Origin: Adiantum capillus-veneris
Taxonomy: Eukaryota; Streptophyta; Polypodiopsida; Polypodiales; Pteridaceae
DNA: 64,000 bases
Direction of reading: 5' to 3'
NCBI GenBank assembly: GCA_014529385.2
Contig: CM043966.1
Location: 99,150,087-99,214,086, forward strand
The notes beneath the pieces were generated by a model, which had not been told where the DNA came from, did not search any database, and worked only from the letters and a program-made list of their open reading frames with translations. Position 1 is the first letter of the stretch, and every line of letters starts with the position of its first letter. A program made the position numbers and the translations under genes. This document shows positions 22,036-33,255 of this stretch, one piece after another.

Positions 22036-22180
22036 TGGAGTTTATGACTGACATGGACTAAGGAGGGATGAATTCCAGCAGCATCTATGCTAATTAAAGC
22101 ATTGAAGCAAACAAAACATACTTATTGCTTGTCAAAATTGTCTGGAAACCACTGGAGAGTGTCAGCAAAGCACTAGGAGA

Positions 22181-22254
22181 GGCTGCCACAAGGGCGCGCA
22201 TTATGTCCATCCATAGGCCTCTAGATGCCCCAAATGCGCGCCCTTGTGGCAGCC
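22181..22254. repeat. Perfect hairpin 2 (22-bp arms, 30-nt loop)
   Basis: Left arm 22181-22202 pairs perfectly with 22233-22254. The inner 20 bp of each arm are identical to the arms of hairpin 1, while the 30-nt loop and outer flanks differ. It sits about 380 bp from the stop of the histone-like gene. Confidence 0.9.
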
Positions 22255-22489
22255 AACTTGGGGGCATTCCAAGCCATTTTGAACACTTTGTAGATGTTTT
22301 TTCCATGCAATAGTGAGTCACATAGCATGGATACATCAGGAAGTGCCTGGCCCACTTAGCCAAGGTGCTAAACGTAGGCAATTTTTCACAATAACAAGCT
22401 AATGGCTACATACATACAATAGAAGGTAGACAAAACTTGAACCACTGCTACATTGTATGGTGCAGAATTAAAACAATACATTGCGCACT

Positions 22490-22610
22490 GGGGTATACAA
22501 TAAAAGACGCTTATATTCAAATTCTTCCCAATACAATGCACAGAGTGGGATATTGAACCAAAAGACGCTTGTATTCAAATTCTTCCCAATCTTGGAGTTC
22601 CGTAAATACA
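22490..22610. repeat. Short tandem duplication downstream of the histone-like gene
   Basis: Two ~63-bp copies each contain CAATACA/CAATGCA, AAAAGACGCTT and ATTCAAATTCTTCCCAAT. They probably lie in the 3' UTR or terminator region of the minus-strand gene ending at 22635. Confidence 0.75.
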
Positions 22611-22634
22611 AAAAGGTTGATGCCTAATTACAAG

Positions 22635-23456
22635 CTACTCCTCATGGCGCAAACGGCGAGCAAGCTGCATATCCTTGGGCATAATGGTTACACGCTTTGC
22701 ATGGATGGCACAGAGGTTAGAATCCTCGAATATGCCAGTTAAATATTGCTCTGCTGCCTCTTGGACTGCCTCTATGGCCACGGCGCCCATCCGAAACTGA
22801 GTGTTGTACAATTGCAAAACCTCCCTGCATAGCCTTGCAAAAGGGGCCCTCTGAATCAAGAGTTCGGTGCTCTTTTGATAGTGTTGAATCTCCGCAAAAT
22901 CACGGCTGTGCTTTCGTACCTTCCGAGGTCGACGTGGAGGTGCATTTTTGGCACGAGTCGGGGCAGCTTGCTTCCTCTTCTTGTAGACAATGCTCTTTCT
23001 CTTTTTTTTCTGCACAGGCACTTCCAACACCTCATAATCGGATTCCACCCACTCTCCATCTGATTCGTGCTCTTCACTATCGACCGGATGTGATGGTGTA
23101 GGTCCACTTCCTTTAGGAAGTGTCTTACCCCCAATAGACATGTGAGCCTGATAAGTTTGTATTTGGACGCCAATCCATGGGGCATCTTCATCCGTTTGTG
23201 TCTCTTCGGAGCCTTCTGACGGCTGCTTTTGGCTGTTTGTTTCTTTGCCCTGGTCGCTCTCATCCTCCCTGTTGCCATCAGAATCGTTGGAGTCCAATGA
23301 ATAGACAACAAGACGATGCTTCCGTCTCTCTTTTGCTGCTGTAGAGGACTGGCCATGCTGATTTGAAGCTCCAGCTTCTTCTGTGTGGACTTCACCTTGA
23401 GCTTGTGAAGTTCCAACTTGGAAGTACGATTTTTTAATGGTTGTATGAGGACACAT
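22635..23456 (-). CDS. Divergent histone H3-like protein with long N-terminal tail
   Basis: Single open frame of 273 codons without introns. An in-frame TAA directly precedes the ATG at 23454-23456, so this is the first possible start. Residues 185-273 align without gaps to the histone H3 fold: YQKSTELLI (alpha-N), PFARLCREV, an Arg at the H3 R83 position, [32 protein letters not shown] and LARRLR. Loop 1 has the canonical H3 length, not the longer loop typical of CENH3. Residues 1-184 replace the canonical 40-residue tail: no ARTKQ or ARKS motif is present. The tail is Ser/Glu/Asp-rich, then strongly basic ([31 protein letters not shown]). By family it should enter nucleosomes with H4; that is inference. 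Convergent to genes A and B. A truncated second copy of its start is at 25.8 kb. Confidence 0.85.
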   Translation of the reverse strand: MCPHTTIKKSYFQVGTSQAQGEVHTEEAGASNQHGQSSTAAKERRKHRLVVYSLDSNDSDGNREDESDQGKETNSQKQPSEGSEETQTDEDAPWIGVQIQTYQAHMSIGGKTLPKGSGPTPSHPVDSEEHESDGEWVESDYEVLEVPVQKKKRKSIVYKKRKQAAPTRAKNAPPRRPRKVRKHSRDFAEIQHYQKSTELLIQRAPFARLCREVLQLYNTQFRMGAVAIEAVQEAAEQYLTGIFEDSNLCAIHAKRVTIMPKDMQLARRLRHEE

Positions 23457-23514
23457 TTTCTTTTACCACACCTATTTTCTAGAAAGAGAACGGCAAAAAT
23501 TCTATTTTCTTAGA

Positions 23515-23549
23515 AGGCCCTCCCAAATGACCTCCAAAATTTCCTAATG
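23515..23549 (-). repeat. Copy 2 of the ~34-bp putative terminal repeat
   Basis: On the minus strand: CATTAGGAAATTTTGGAGG, then TCATTTGGGAGGGCC, then TTCTAAGAAAATAG. It lies 60-95 bp upstream of the histone-like ATG and probably overlaps its promoter. The match to the copy at 25.9 kb continues through the leader into the coding start. Confidence 0.6.
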
Positions 23550-24908
23550 TTAGATTTGCATCCTGTAAAGCCACATTAAAAGTTCATGTCACCGACTTCA
23601 AGCTTCCCAAACCTTGTTGCATCTTGGTAACTTGGCGACCACGAACGTATGCACCAAAGCCGCCAAAAAACATGAGGTTCTACTCCACCAGTGCCATCCA
23701 CTAGCTTCAACTAGAGATATCTCCGCATTCATAACTCCGACTGATACCATGTCACTTCCAGTGGGCTTCATATGCTGCACACCACATCTGCAAACCTTGG
23801 CAAGCTTAAGAAGATACCTAATGGCATGTTTACTAATGTGATCAAAACACACCAGAACTCGCCCATTGCAAAACTTCATCGATTCATAACTTGGTCATTT
23901 GGACTCCAATCGGCACGCACCGTAAACCATGCACTTCAGGTCTAGCACCATCACCTTCACTTCAAGGCTTTTCTACACCTATCAACTTCGACAAGGATCT
24001 GCAAACCTATCATGTGCACATCTAACCCTATGTGCATGTGGACAAGCTATACCTACTTCTAGGGTTTAGGTAGCCTAGGAAGTGTTCAGCCAACCTTGTG
24101 AGCTTGCATGTTGGAAGTGCATGTCTAGGCATTTAGAGTAGCTGCATACCCTCTGATTGCACAACCCATGATCACTAGAAACAATAACCACTACCCATCA
24201 TGAGCATTTTCACCGCATAGGAACCCAGTTCCTGATCGTGTGTGAACCACCTCTTAATAGACACATTTTATTGATAAGTAACTTTTTAATTACCAAATCA
24301 TGGGGACTAATTTGGGTCTGCTCGACCCAACCTCTTGCACATATATAAGGATCCCATGGCGGCGCGGGCACTAGAAGAAGCAAAAACCACAGAGGAGCAT
24401 AGTAGGACCAAGGGGTACCAAGCCGTGCGCGCAATAGCTAGTCTCCACTGGCGTTTTTCTCAAGAAGATCTAGCATTTTGACTTCAACTTTTTCATCCAG
24501 CAGCAACCCTTGATTCCCTTGGCCTTCCCTTGTAGAACCCTAGTAGAGCAGCATTGTCTCGTTTCGGTCAATCTTTCCATTACGACATGGACACCATTTT
24601 CAACTTTCAGTCCCCCCTCAATTCAGCCAGCCTTTTTCAATTTTCAGCCATCATCATTGTCATCGACAACATATCAACCCATTACCTTCTCTGCATGATC
24701 TAGATCCCATCAGCATCCCTAGCATTTTCAAATTCTAGCCCTTAGCCTTGACCTCATCGCCAACATCATCATCATCATCATCATCGTCCGTGAACATCAT
24801 CAATGTCGTTGTCAAGTACCATATCATCTGGAACCATTGTACCAGACTTTGTGCAATCTAGAGCAAATACCTCTCTAGCAATAGAGGGGGTTTGGGACCC
24901 CATCTAGT

Positions 24909-24981
<73 letters not shown>

Positions 24982-25151
24982 CACTCTTAGAGCTATTCTC
25001 TCACAATATCCACTCTCTCTTTTTTTTTTCATTGCACATTCTCTAACTAAGTAAGGAAGGCTCTCCCTTCCTCTAAGTAAAAGGAACCTTGAGCAATCAG
25101 TGATCACTCATCCTGAGCATACAGCATCATTCACTTCCGATGCACATTACA
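23548..25151 (+). mobile_element. Probable LTR (5' LTR or solo LTR) with adjacent primer site
   Basis: The block starts TGTTAGATTTGC and ends CATTACA. It is followed after one base by TGGTATCAGCGC (25153-25164), a one-mismatch version of the tRNA-Met primer site. A TATATAAG box lies at 24342-24349. A (TC)n array at 24913-24979 lies in the 3' part. The internal element region is missing: within 40 bp of the primer site the sequence changes to an unrelated dispersed repeat. The left boundary coincides with the element-end repeat at 23549 and is uncertain by a few bases. Confidence 0.5.
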
Positions 25152-25194
25152 GTGGTATCAGCGCTCTTTAATAGTGTTCAGTATCATCACTCAA

Positions 25195-25645
25195 CGATTA
25201 TATATTTTACAAGACTATTGCTTATCAAGGGCTTCAACTGCCTCCCTACATTGTCTATGGGATCAATGTTTTCCATGTCTGGATTGATAGCATGTCTACG
25301 AAGAAAGTAATGCATAAGTCAAAGCAATACATAGATAGCATGTATACTTAAAATACTAAAGAAAAATTAAAATCCTCACCTTAGTGCTTGGATTCTTTTT
25401 ATAAGACCACCAGATCCAACCTTCTAGGGTTCAAGATTCCATAGTTTCTTCTTTTGCACACGAGCATCCAAGCTAGGATTTGTAAATGCAGGAAAGGCAT
25501 TATTCTTAGGATTAATAGGATAGAGCGAACCATGTGTCCAAATGTGTACATGTATTTCTCCCTCTGCTTTTAGTCGCTCTTTCTCTGCTTTTGTCACTTG
25601 TGTGTTGGTTTTGCTTCATTTACATAATGGCTCATATTGAGAATC
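25195..25645. repeat. Dispersed repeat, copy a
   Basis: Shares long stretches with 32583-33255, including ATTATATATTTT.CAAGACTA, TATGGGATCAATGTTTTCC, TTAGTGCTTGGATTCTTTTT and CAAATGT.TACATGT. Copy a lacks about 200 bp present in the other copy (near 32880-33080). Neither copy is recognisably coding. Confidence 0.75.
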
Positions 25646-25746
25646 CAAGTCAATATGTAGATGATATTTAGGATGTTAAGTGCAAGAAACGTTGTGGAGA
25701 GAAGAAATCTAGGTCATTGAATCTCTCTCCAAGATGACGAGGTGCA

Positions 25747-25947
25747 TTAAATGTAATTGAAAACAAGCCTTCCCTCAACCATCATGATTGTTATGACGTT
25801 GTGGAAAGAATCTACTTGAAAGTACACTTTTTGAACGGTTGTACTGAGGACACCTTTTCTTTTACCATACCTATTTTCTAGAGAGATAACGCCAAAAAAA
25901 ATTATTTTCTTAGAAGGCCCTCCAATTGACCTCCACAATTTCCTAAT
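25747..25947 (-). pseudogene. Truncated copy of the histone-like gene's 5' end
   Basis: On the minus strand the putative terminal repeat (25915-25947) is followed by the same leader as upstream of 23456 and then STTVQKVYFQVDS, matching [13 protein letters not shown] at the start of the histone-like protein. Similarity fades after about 15 residues. The ATG of the intact copy is replaced (AAAGGTG instead of AAAATGTG). It is a remnant of another copy of the same unit, about 2.3 kb away. Confidence 0.6.
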
Positions 25948-25959
25948 GCATTGAGATCA

Positions 25960-28680
25960 CAACAGATCCAAGCAAGGGACAAAAGCCATGAAGACCCAAA
26001 ATGAATGATTTTCAAGTTTGCATTTGGTAGGCCACTAAAGACAGATTTGTGACGAACGAGTCAAAGTTCTTCCAAAGTAAAATATAGACATTTGAGCAGT
26101 CAAGGCTCAATTCAAGATAGATCTTTAGCGACAGGTTAGCAAGGACAAAGCGAGACAAGCCATCTTTCTCTTTTCGAGTTACCTTCTTTAAGTCTTACCT
26201 CCGAATGCAAGTCTCAATCCAAACATCAAGGTTCTCAAGAGTCCCAAAAGTATGATAGAGTTTAAAGTGATCAATGGGATTTTTTGAAACGTAGCAGTAG
26301 TCTCAAAAAAACCTTGCCATGTTTTCTATGGTACGTAGAAAATTCAAAGAAATTTATGTATTGATTAACATTAGCGTGGCTGGCACTCAATAGGTCTAGA
26401 ACATGACTATCTAACATACCATACTTCACTTGTAGGTAAGTCTCAATATGGACACACATCTACAAAAGCACCCAAGAAGTAAAATTCAAGGGCCAAATCC
26501 TTAGGAGTTTTGCATATGATCGATGCTTAAGCCCAACGGTCTACTTTGATAAGTATATGCTCTCCATGGAGTAGTGAAGATTGGAAAATCTATTTGGTGG
26601 AATGGACGGGCACCATCAGCAATAGCCAAGCTTCACAACAAAGTGGACCTCCTTTGCCATCTATAAAAATATTGAACAAAGACACCTCGATCAATTTATG
26701 AAGAAACGAGGAAATCAATGCGACTTGGTTCGACACCTCAAAGATGAGTGCTACATTGTCAAAGCAGCTCAGGTAACATTTGGAATAGACAAGTTTCCTT
26801 GGCATAGATCAATGAAACAGGTGATCTATGCCCTCCTTGGTAGATTCTTGCTATAAGTCCCTCTCTATAATAGTGTCAAGTTAGAAGACGCTTGATACTC
26901 ACCGCATTGCGATTGTCAATCAGATTATGCACGATTGTTATAAGTTAAATAAAGACATTTTCATGAGGGTAAGACCACCTAGAAGTAGCCCCATTCTTGC
27001 ACGATTAAAGACACTTAGTTCTACATGTTCCTTGCTAGCAAAAACCCATGGAATACAATCCGACATTATCTTTGATCACGAACACCTTATTTAGGAGCAA
27101 CCAATATGCTCCTCATTGGAGGCACCAAAAGATAGAGAGGAGGAATATCACACACACCCAAAACACAACCAATATGCATCACTATATCCCAAGGCATATA
27201 CTACACCCCATTCCTCTAAATCCTCTTATTGGCATATGAACCACATGGTCACCCTCCTGGTCGGTCACCTCTTCATCAAGCCTTCAATTTTGTCATCCCC
27301 ATTATTTTTCCAAGAAAAGCTTTGCAAATAAGAGAAACTCTAAATTTTTAGTTGAGTGATTAATGAGCCCAACTTTTGTGAATCTGAGTTGTAATGCCTA
27401 ATTATGAGATTTGAGCCTTGTAAGCCGGTCACTGGCCAAATGAGCCCAAAGTATAAAACTCAAATTTTTGGAGAGTTTGAACACACTTTTTGTATCTTTA
27501 TCTAAAGTTTTGGAGAGTTTGAAGAGTATGACTGAGAGCGGCTACTCTCAAGAACCTTGTAACCAATTTTTCTTGAGCTCTGGTAATTTAAATTTGTTTT
27601 CAACAATTGCATTGTATTCCTTGTCTTGTGCTCTTTAATTTAAGTGTAACCATTTGCAATTTCATTGTAGTTTCCGCCACCCTGTCCGTGAGCTAAATCT
27701 ATTGCTTTGAGTGCATAAATGGTTGTTTTTTGACGTTTCAACCATAGGAGAGTGTTCCTAGACCATAGGGCGACCTTTTGGATAGTTTTGTTACAATTTT
27801 TAGGACCTTAATCATGATGGATCATGATTTTGGTACCTCATCAAAATGCAACCAGACTTGGTAGGATAGTGTCCCTAGACCTCCTCCTCAAGTTTCATTG
27901 CATTTCGACTTCGTTTGAGTGCCCAAATGAAATGACAATTGAGATTTGTGAGACAAGGCATAGGCAGATTTTCGGAGTAGACAATGGAAGAATTGCTAGT
28001 GCTTTAGATATCTTTGTTCCATAGGTTCACTTCTTGAGGTTGACACCCTCAAAGAGTCTCCATGCCCCATCTAAGTCACTTCCCTGAGTATTGACATTAT
28101 GTTAGTGTCAAGTAGTTATGGCTACAGACGTTTGATCGCGACAACCCGCTAACATTGGCCCATTTTTGGGGATTGTGATCCTTAGGTGGTGAGTGACCTA
28201 GTCGTAGCCGTAGCTTTCTTGTCTTTAAATTTAGATTTACACTTTAGTAGTCAAGCAGGTAGACACGGGGTTTAGTACTTGGTAGAGGCTAGAAGTCGAG
28301 GACTTGTTAGATCTATCCTTGAGAGGCATATGGAGTTGTGAGTGAGATACTAAAAGCATTTCATTCTACATTTTTCTCAATGCTTTGAAGGTACTATTCC
28401 ATCATCCATTTCACTTTTAATTTTGAATTGTTTGGTTGTTTTTGTTCCTAGATTCATTTCAGCACTTAGGAGTAGGCTAAGTAGCAACCTTTATTATCAA
28501 ATTGGGCTAAAAAGTTCAAAGCAAAAACTGTGGAAAACCATATTTCACCAAATGAGACCACAGCTCTAAAAATTAGGAAATTTGATGGTCAGAGCTTAAA
28601 ACTTGATCAAAACCCACAAATCTATGGGTAAAAGGGAAAACAAACCCAAAGGAAGCAATCTGGAAAGTTTCATCCACTTT
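25960..28680. other. Gene-free stretch
   Basis: Both strands show only short, unconvincing open frames. No domain, tRNA-like or repeat structure was recognised apart from scattered AT-rich text. Confidence 0.4.
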
Positions 28681-28689
28681 GGTTGAGGA

Positions 28690-29273
28690 ACATGGATCAT
28701 GATCCATGTACCTCTGTGGCTGTTTGAATAAACTCTGATACAATTGGATCAAGGGTGGTATCTAATCACTGCATATATCATTTTGCAAAAAAATTGACAT
28801 TGAAAACACACTCAAAATCAAAGAATTGGGCAAAAGGCACAAAACCCTTAGAATTTAACCAAAATTTAATATTTTAACTTTTAGCTATCCAAATCCAAAA
28901 AGGGGTGAGAATTGACATCTACATGGTTTAAGTATCCTACTGACCAAATTTTGTGCCAAAATGTTGTCAAACATGGATCGTGATCCATGTACTTTTTGAC
29001 CATCCAAGGCAAAGATTTGAGTAGTAGATAACTGACAACAATTGGAACAACTTTTGCAAAGGGCACCATGGCAAAACTACAAATAGTTGACCAAAGCATC
29101 AAAAAACCAGTAGTTAGTCAAAAATCATAGGGCAAACACAAAAATTTGCTTATGTTTGACAAACAATTTTTCAATTCAAAAAATAAGTGGTGGAGTAGAC
29201 TACTTAGACTAGAAGTAATCATGAAGCAAAATTTGGGGTCCAGATGTGGTGGAACATGGATCACGATCTATGT
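28690..29273. repeat. ~282-bp degenerate tandem repeat with palindromic boxes
   Basis: ACATGGATCATGATCCATGT at 28690-28709 is a perfect 20-bp palindrome. Close variants lie at 28971-28990 and 29254-29273, spaced 281 and 283 bp. Between them, blocks such as GACAACAATTGGAACAA and GATACAATTGGATCAA align. Confidence 0.7.
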
Positions 29274-29339
29274 ACCTTTTTTTATTTTTTGGGCAAAGAC
29301 CATATAGACTTGTAGTGGAGACCATTGCAAACAAAAAAT

Positions 29340-30340
<1,001 letters not shown>

Positions 30341-30835
30341 ATTGGTCACACCAAGAATTGTTTCTGCGTGCACCGTGGAAAGTTGATGATATCCTTTTCT
30401 TTACGATGTGCATAGATGTACTTGTTGTTTATGAATGCATCTATGCGCTCCCTGGGCAAGTCTGTTGATGTAAAATGTGAAACTAAATGCTAGCTTAGAT
30501 TATTGAAAGGGGATTGGTCGGATGGCACGCTGTCATGCCAAGGGTAGGACTAGGGGGGCACAGCCCTGGCAAAGTGCCAGAGACACATGTGTATATAGTG
30601 TGGATGGTTGGTTACTCGCATGTGTTGTTCCCTAGAGTCTTGCATGCACGTAGATGCACAATCTTTTGAGGACTGCTTCTTTGTGCGCCATAGGTAGAGA
30701 GAATGTAGATATGCTTCATGTTATAAGGGGAAAACTTTAGATGTGCAATTGAGAATATATGTTGGTTGGATATAGTTCATGGTACTCTCAATATTAGGGG
30801 AATCCGTAGATGTGTACATTATCAGTTGTCAATAT

Positions 30836-30938
<103 letters not shown>

Positions 30939-31014
30939 CTAACCAAGATGATACATATATTAATATATAGTTATAAATGTTACATCCGTACACCTTTGTG
31001 TTTTTATCATTTTT

Positions 31015-31735
31015 TTGGTGACACACTAGCTGAATGGGAATATGTATCTGATTTACATATTCTGGCTCAACACGGTGATTTCTTGAAGCATGAAAGAGAG
31101 AGGTTTGAATTGGAGGTCCAAAAGGGTAGGGTCATTCTTGATGACGTGGTGGTGGTTCACATAAGTTATTGTGATCCCAAAGGATGTTCGTACAAAAATT
31201 ACAATCAATTTCAATTGTCATACAGACCCTTGTGGTGCCCTGTGCACAAAAAGGAGTGCAAGATAATCCAAGAGTCCGTTGGATTTCTTTTATATTTGAA
31301 TTTACCATTTGCTAGTCTTATAAAAAATCTTGATGAAATTATGGAGGAAGAAGATCTACCACCATATGAACAAGAGGACAAGGAAAAGGACTACAACAAA
31401 GTGGATGAGATAGAGGAGGCTATTAGCTTTGAGGCAAAAGAAAAGGAGGTTGAACAATGTAAAAAGTTGTCTATGAAAACATCAAAAATCAAGCTATCCT
31501 TGGATGTGTCTAGATTCAATGAGAAACAAGCTGAGTTGATGCTTCCTGATGCGCCAAAATTTAGAATTGGTGATAGGATAGTGTTTTCTATTTGAGGGAA
31601 GACTTTGCAATGGGCACCATCTCAAAATTCCATGAGGAGAGGAGTGGCTTTGTTTTTCTAGACATTAATGAGGAGACAAGGCAATGGAAACCTTTAGTAA
31701 CCCACTAGAGTGCCTTAAACTTTGTTTCTAGAAAG
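31015..31735 (+). pseudogene. Unrecognised gene fragment with possible Cys/His (MYND-like) motif
   Basis: The open frame to 31595 reads LAEWEYVSDLHILAQHGDFLKHERERFELEVQ (split here by length), then CDPKGCSYKNY, YRPLWCPVHKKECKII, and an acidic Lys/Glu-rich helix, ending LMLPDAPKFRIGDRIVFSI. After the stop the frame shifts and continues FAMGTISKFHEERSGF and NEETRQWKPL to about 31710, so the reading frame is broken near 31593. The PLWCPVHKKEC spacing resembles the second half of a MYND zinc finger, but the first half is not convincing. The codon-like continuity argues for an exon of a cellular gene now decayed. Confidence 0.4.
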
Positions 31736-31926
31736 AAGAAAAGTATAAGGAGACACTCCTTGATGAGACCACTTTTCAAGCAATCAAGAATAGCCTAAAA
31801 CCTCAACAAGAAATCAAGAAGTAGAGGATTGGTATAAGCACCCAGCACAGGGTGAAGTCGCTCGGTGGACCTATGGAAGGATGAACTTTGGATGCAAGAT
31901 GAGAGTTTCATGGTAATCCCAAACCA

Positions 31927-31945
31927 CCCCCCCCCCCCCCCCCCC
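31927..31945. repeat. 19-base C run
   Basis: Pure C tract, one of several G/C homopolymers in the window (others at 17714, 30005, 44126, 44319). Confidence 0.95.
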
Positions 31946-32127
31946 AAATGTCTCTCTTTGAAATCTAACACTTCTTTTTGGTTGCAGTCTTGGACTGCTG
32001 AAAAGAGTGACTTTCTTCATCGTCACCTGAGAGTACCATGGAAGGGATGCAGCTCTTTCACAATATCTTGGCAAACCCTATAAGGCACCAGTCCTGGCCT
32101 TTCACAACAGAATGTTGCAAGAGGGGA

Positions 32128-33255
32128 CTATGGCAATGTTTGCCCTGAAGACACTCTCCCACATCTATGGAACACCTCTTCAAATGTGACGTTGTAAATC
32201 TCTACCATTCTAGTTTGCAACAAAGTAAGGTCCATGAAGATTTTATTGTACTCATCATAAGTTGTAGTTGTTCCTTGGCCTTTGTAAAAGTACTTTGAAT
32301 ATGAAAGGGACAACTAAGGAAGTCGTTCTATGTGTTGTTGAGCTAAAGTCTCTCTTTCTAGACACTTCCTGTTGTTGGTAGTATCCTGATGTTGGTAGTA
32401 TCTTAGACTTTATTCCCTTCTTCAGAAATATGGAGGAGATAGACTGTTGAATAGTTAAATACCCTCTCTTGCTCACACCAAGTGAATCAAGTGTGCCTTG
32501 TATCTCTATGGAAGGAACTGCATTCTTTGAAATAAAACGGTCCACGACATCCCGTTGCAAAACCTTAAACTTCTTGTCATGGATTATATATTTTGCAAGA
32601 CTACTGCTTATCAAGGGCTTCAAATACTTTCCTACATTGGCTATGGGATCAATGTTTTCCTTGTTTGGATAGATAGCATGACTACAAAGAAAGCAATACA
32701 TAGATAGCATTTCAAAAAAAGCAATACATAAGTCAAACCAATACATAGAAAGATTGAAATTCTCATCTTAGTGCTTGGATTCTTTTTTTAAGATCTCCAG
32801 ATCCAACCTTCAAGGTTTCAAGGTTCCAAGGTTTCAAGATTCCGTAGTTTCTTCTTTTGCACATGAGCACCCAAGCTTGTATCTTTATTTCGTAAGGTAT
32901 GTACCTTTTCTCGTAGGACGTGTGATTCTTGTGTGTGCTGCAATATGGTTTTTTGGTCACTACAATGCAAATCAGAGAGTCGCAGAATCTCCTTCGCTTG
33001 AGCATGAAGCATGCATCTTTGGTCTTCAGCTTGGCCAGTTAGAGCTTTGCAATATTCTCTCCCTTGCTAGTAAAGTTCAATAAACCAATAGGATTTGTAA
33101 ATGTTGGAGAGGCATTAGTATTAGGATTAAGAGGATAGAGGGAACTGTTTGTCCAAATGTCTACATGTTTTTCTCCCTCTACTCTGAGTCTCTCTTTCTT
33201 TGCTTCTGTCACTTGTATGTTGGTTTTTCTTTGCTTACATAAAGTCCCATATTGA
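32128..33255 (-). repeat. Dispersed repeat copy b with exon-like minus-strand ORF
   Basis: 32583-33255 matches 25195-25645 apart from an extra ~200 bp. On the minus strand an open frame (32746-32255) reads YPNKENIDPIANVGKYLKPLISSSLAKYI and VLQRDVVDRFI, and another (33012-32818) reads HAQAKEILRLSDLH, HTQESHVLREKVHTL, a coiled-coil-like stretch. They could be two exons of one decayed gene carried on the repeat. I do not recognise the protein. Confidence 0.4.

Noticed and set aside
22635-23456. CENH3 (centromeric H3) identity for the histone-like gene
   Set aside because: Loop 1 between the alpha-1 and alpha-2 helices has the same length as canonical H3, and the [20 protein letters not shown] core is canonical rather than CENH3-like.
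17900-23549. Integrated large DNA virus as source of the histone block
   Set aside because: No capsid, polymerase, ATPase or other viral hallmark seen, and genes A and B have spliceosomal introns. Kept as a remote alternative only.
1252-25947. The 34-bp repeat as a simple shared promoter box of a gene family
   Set aside because: It precedes two unrelated coding sequences (gene A homologue and histone-like gene) and marks a boundary to unrelated sequence, so an element end fits better. Not fully excluded.
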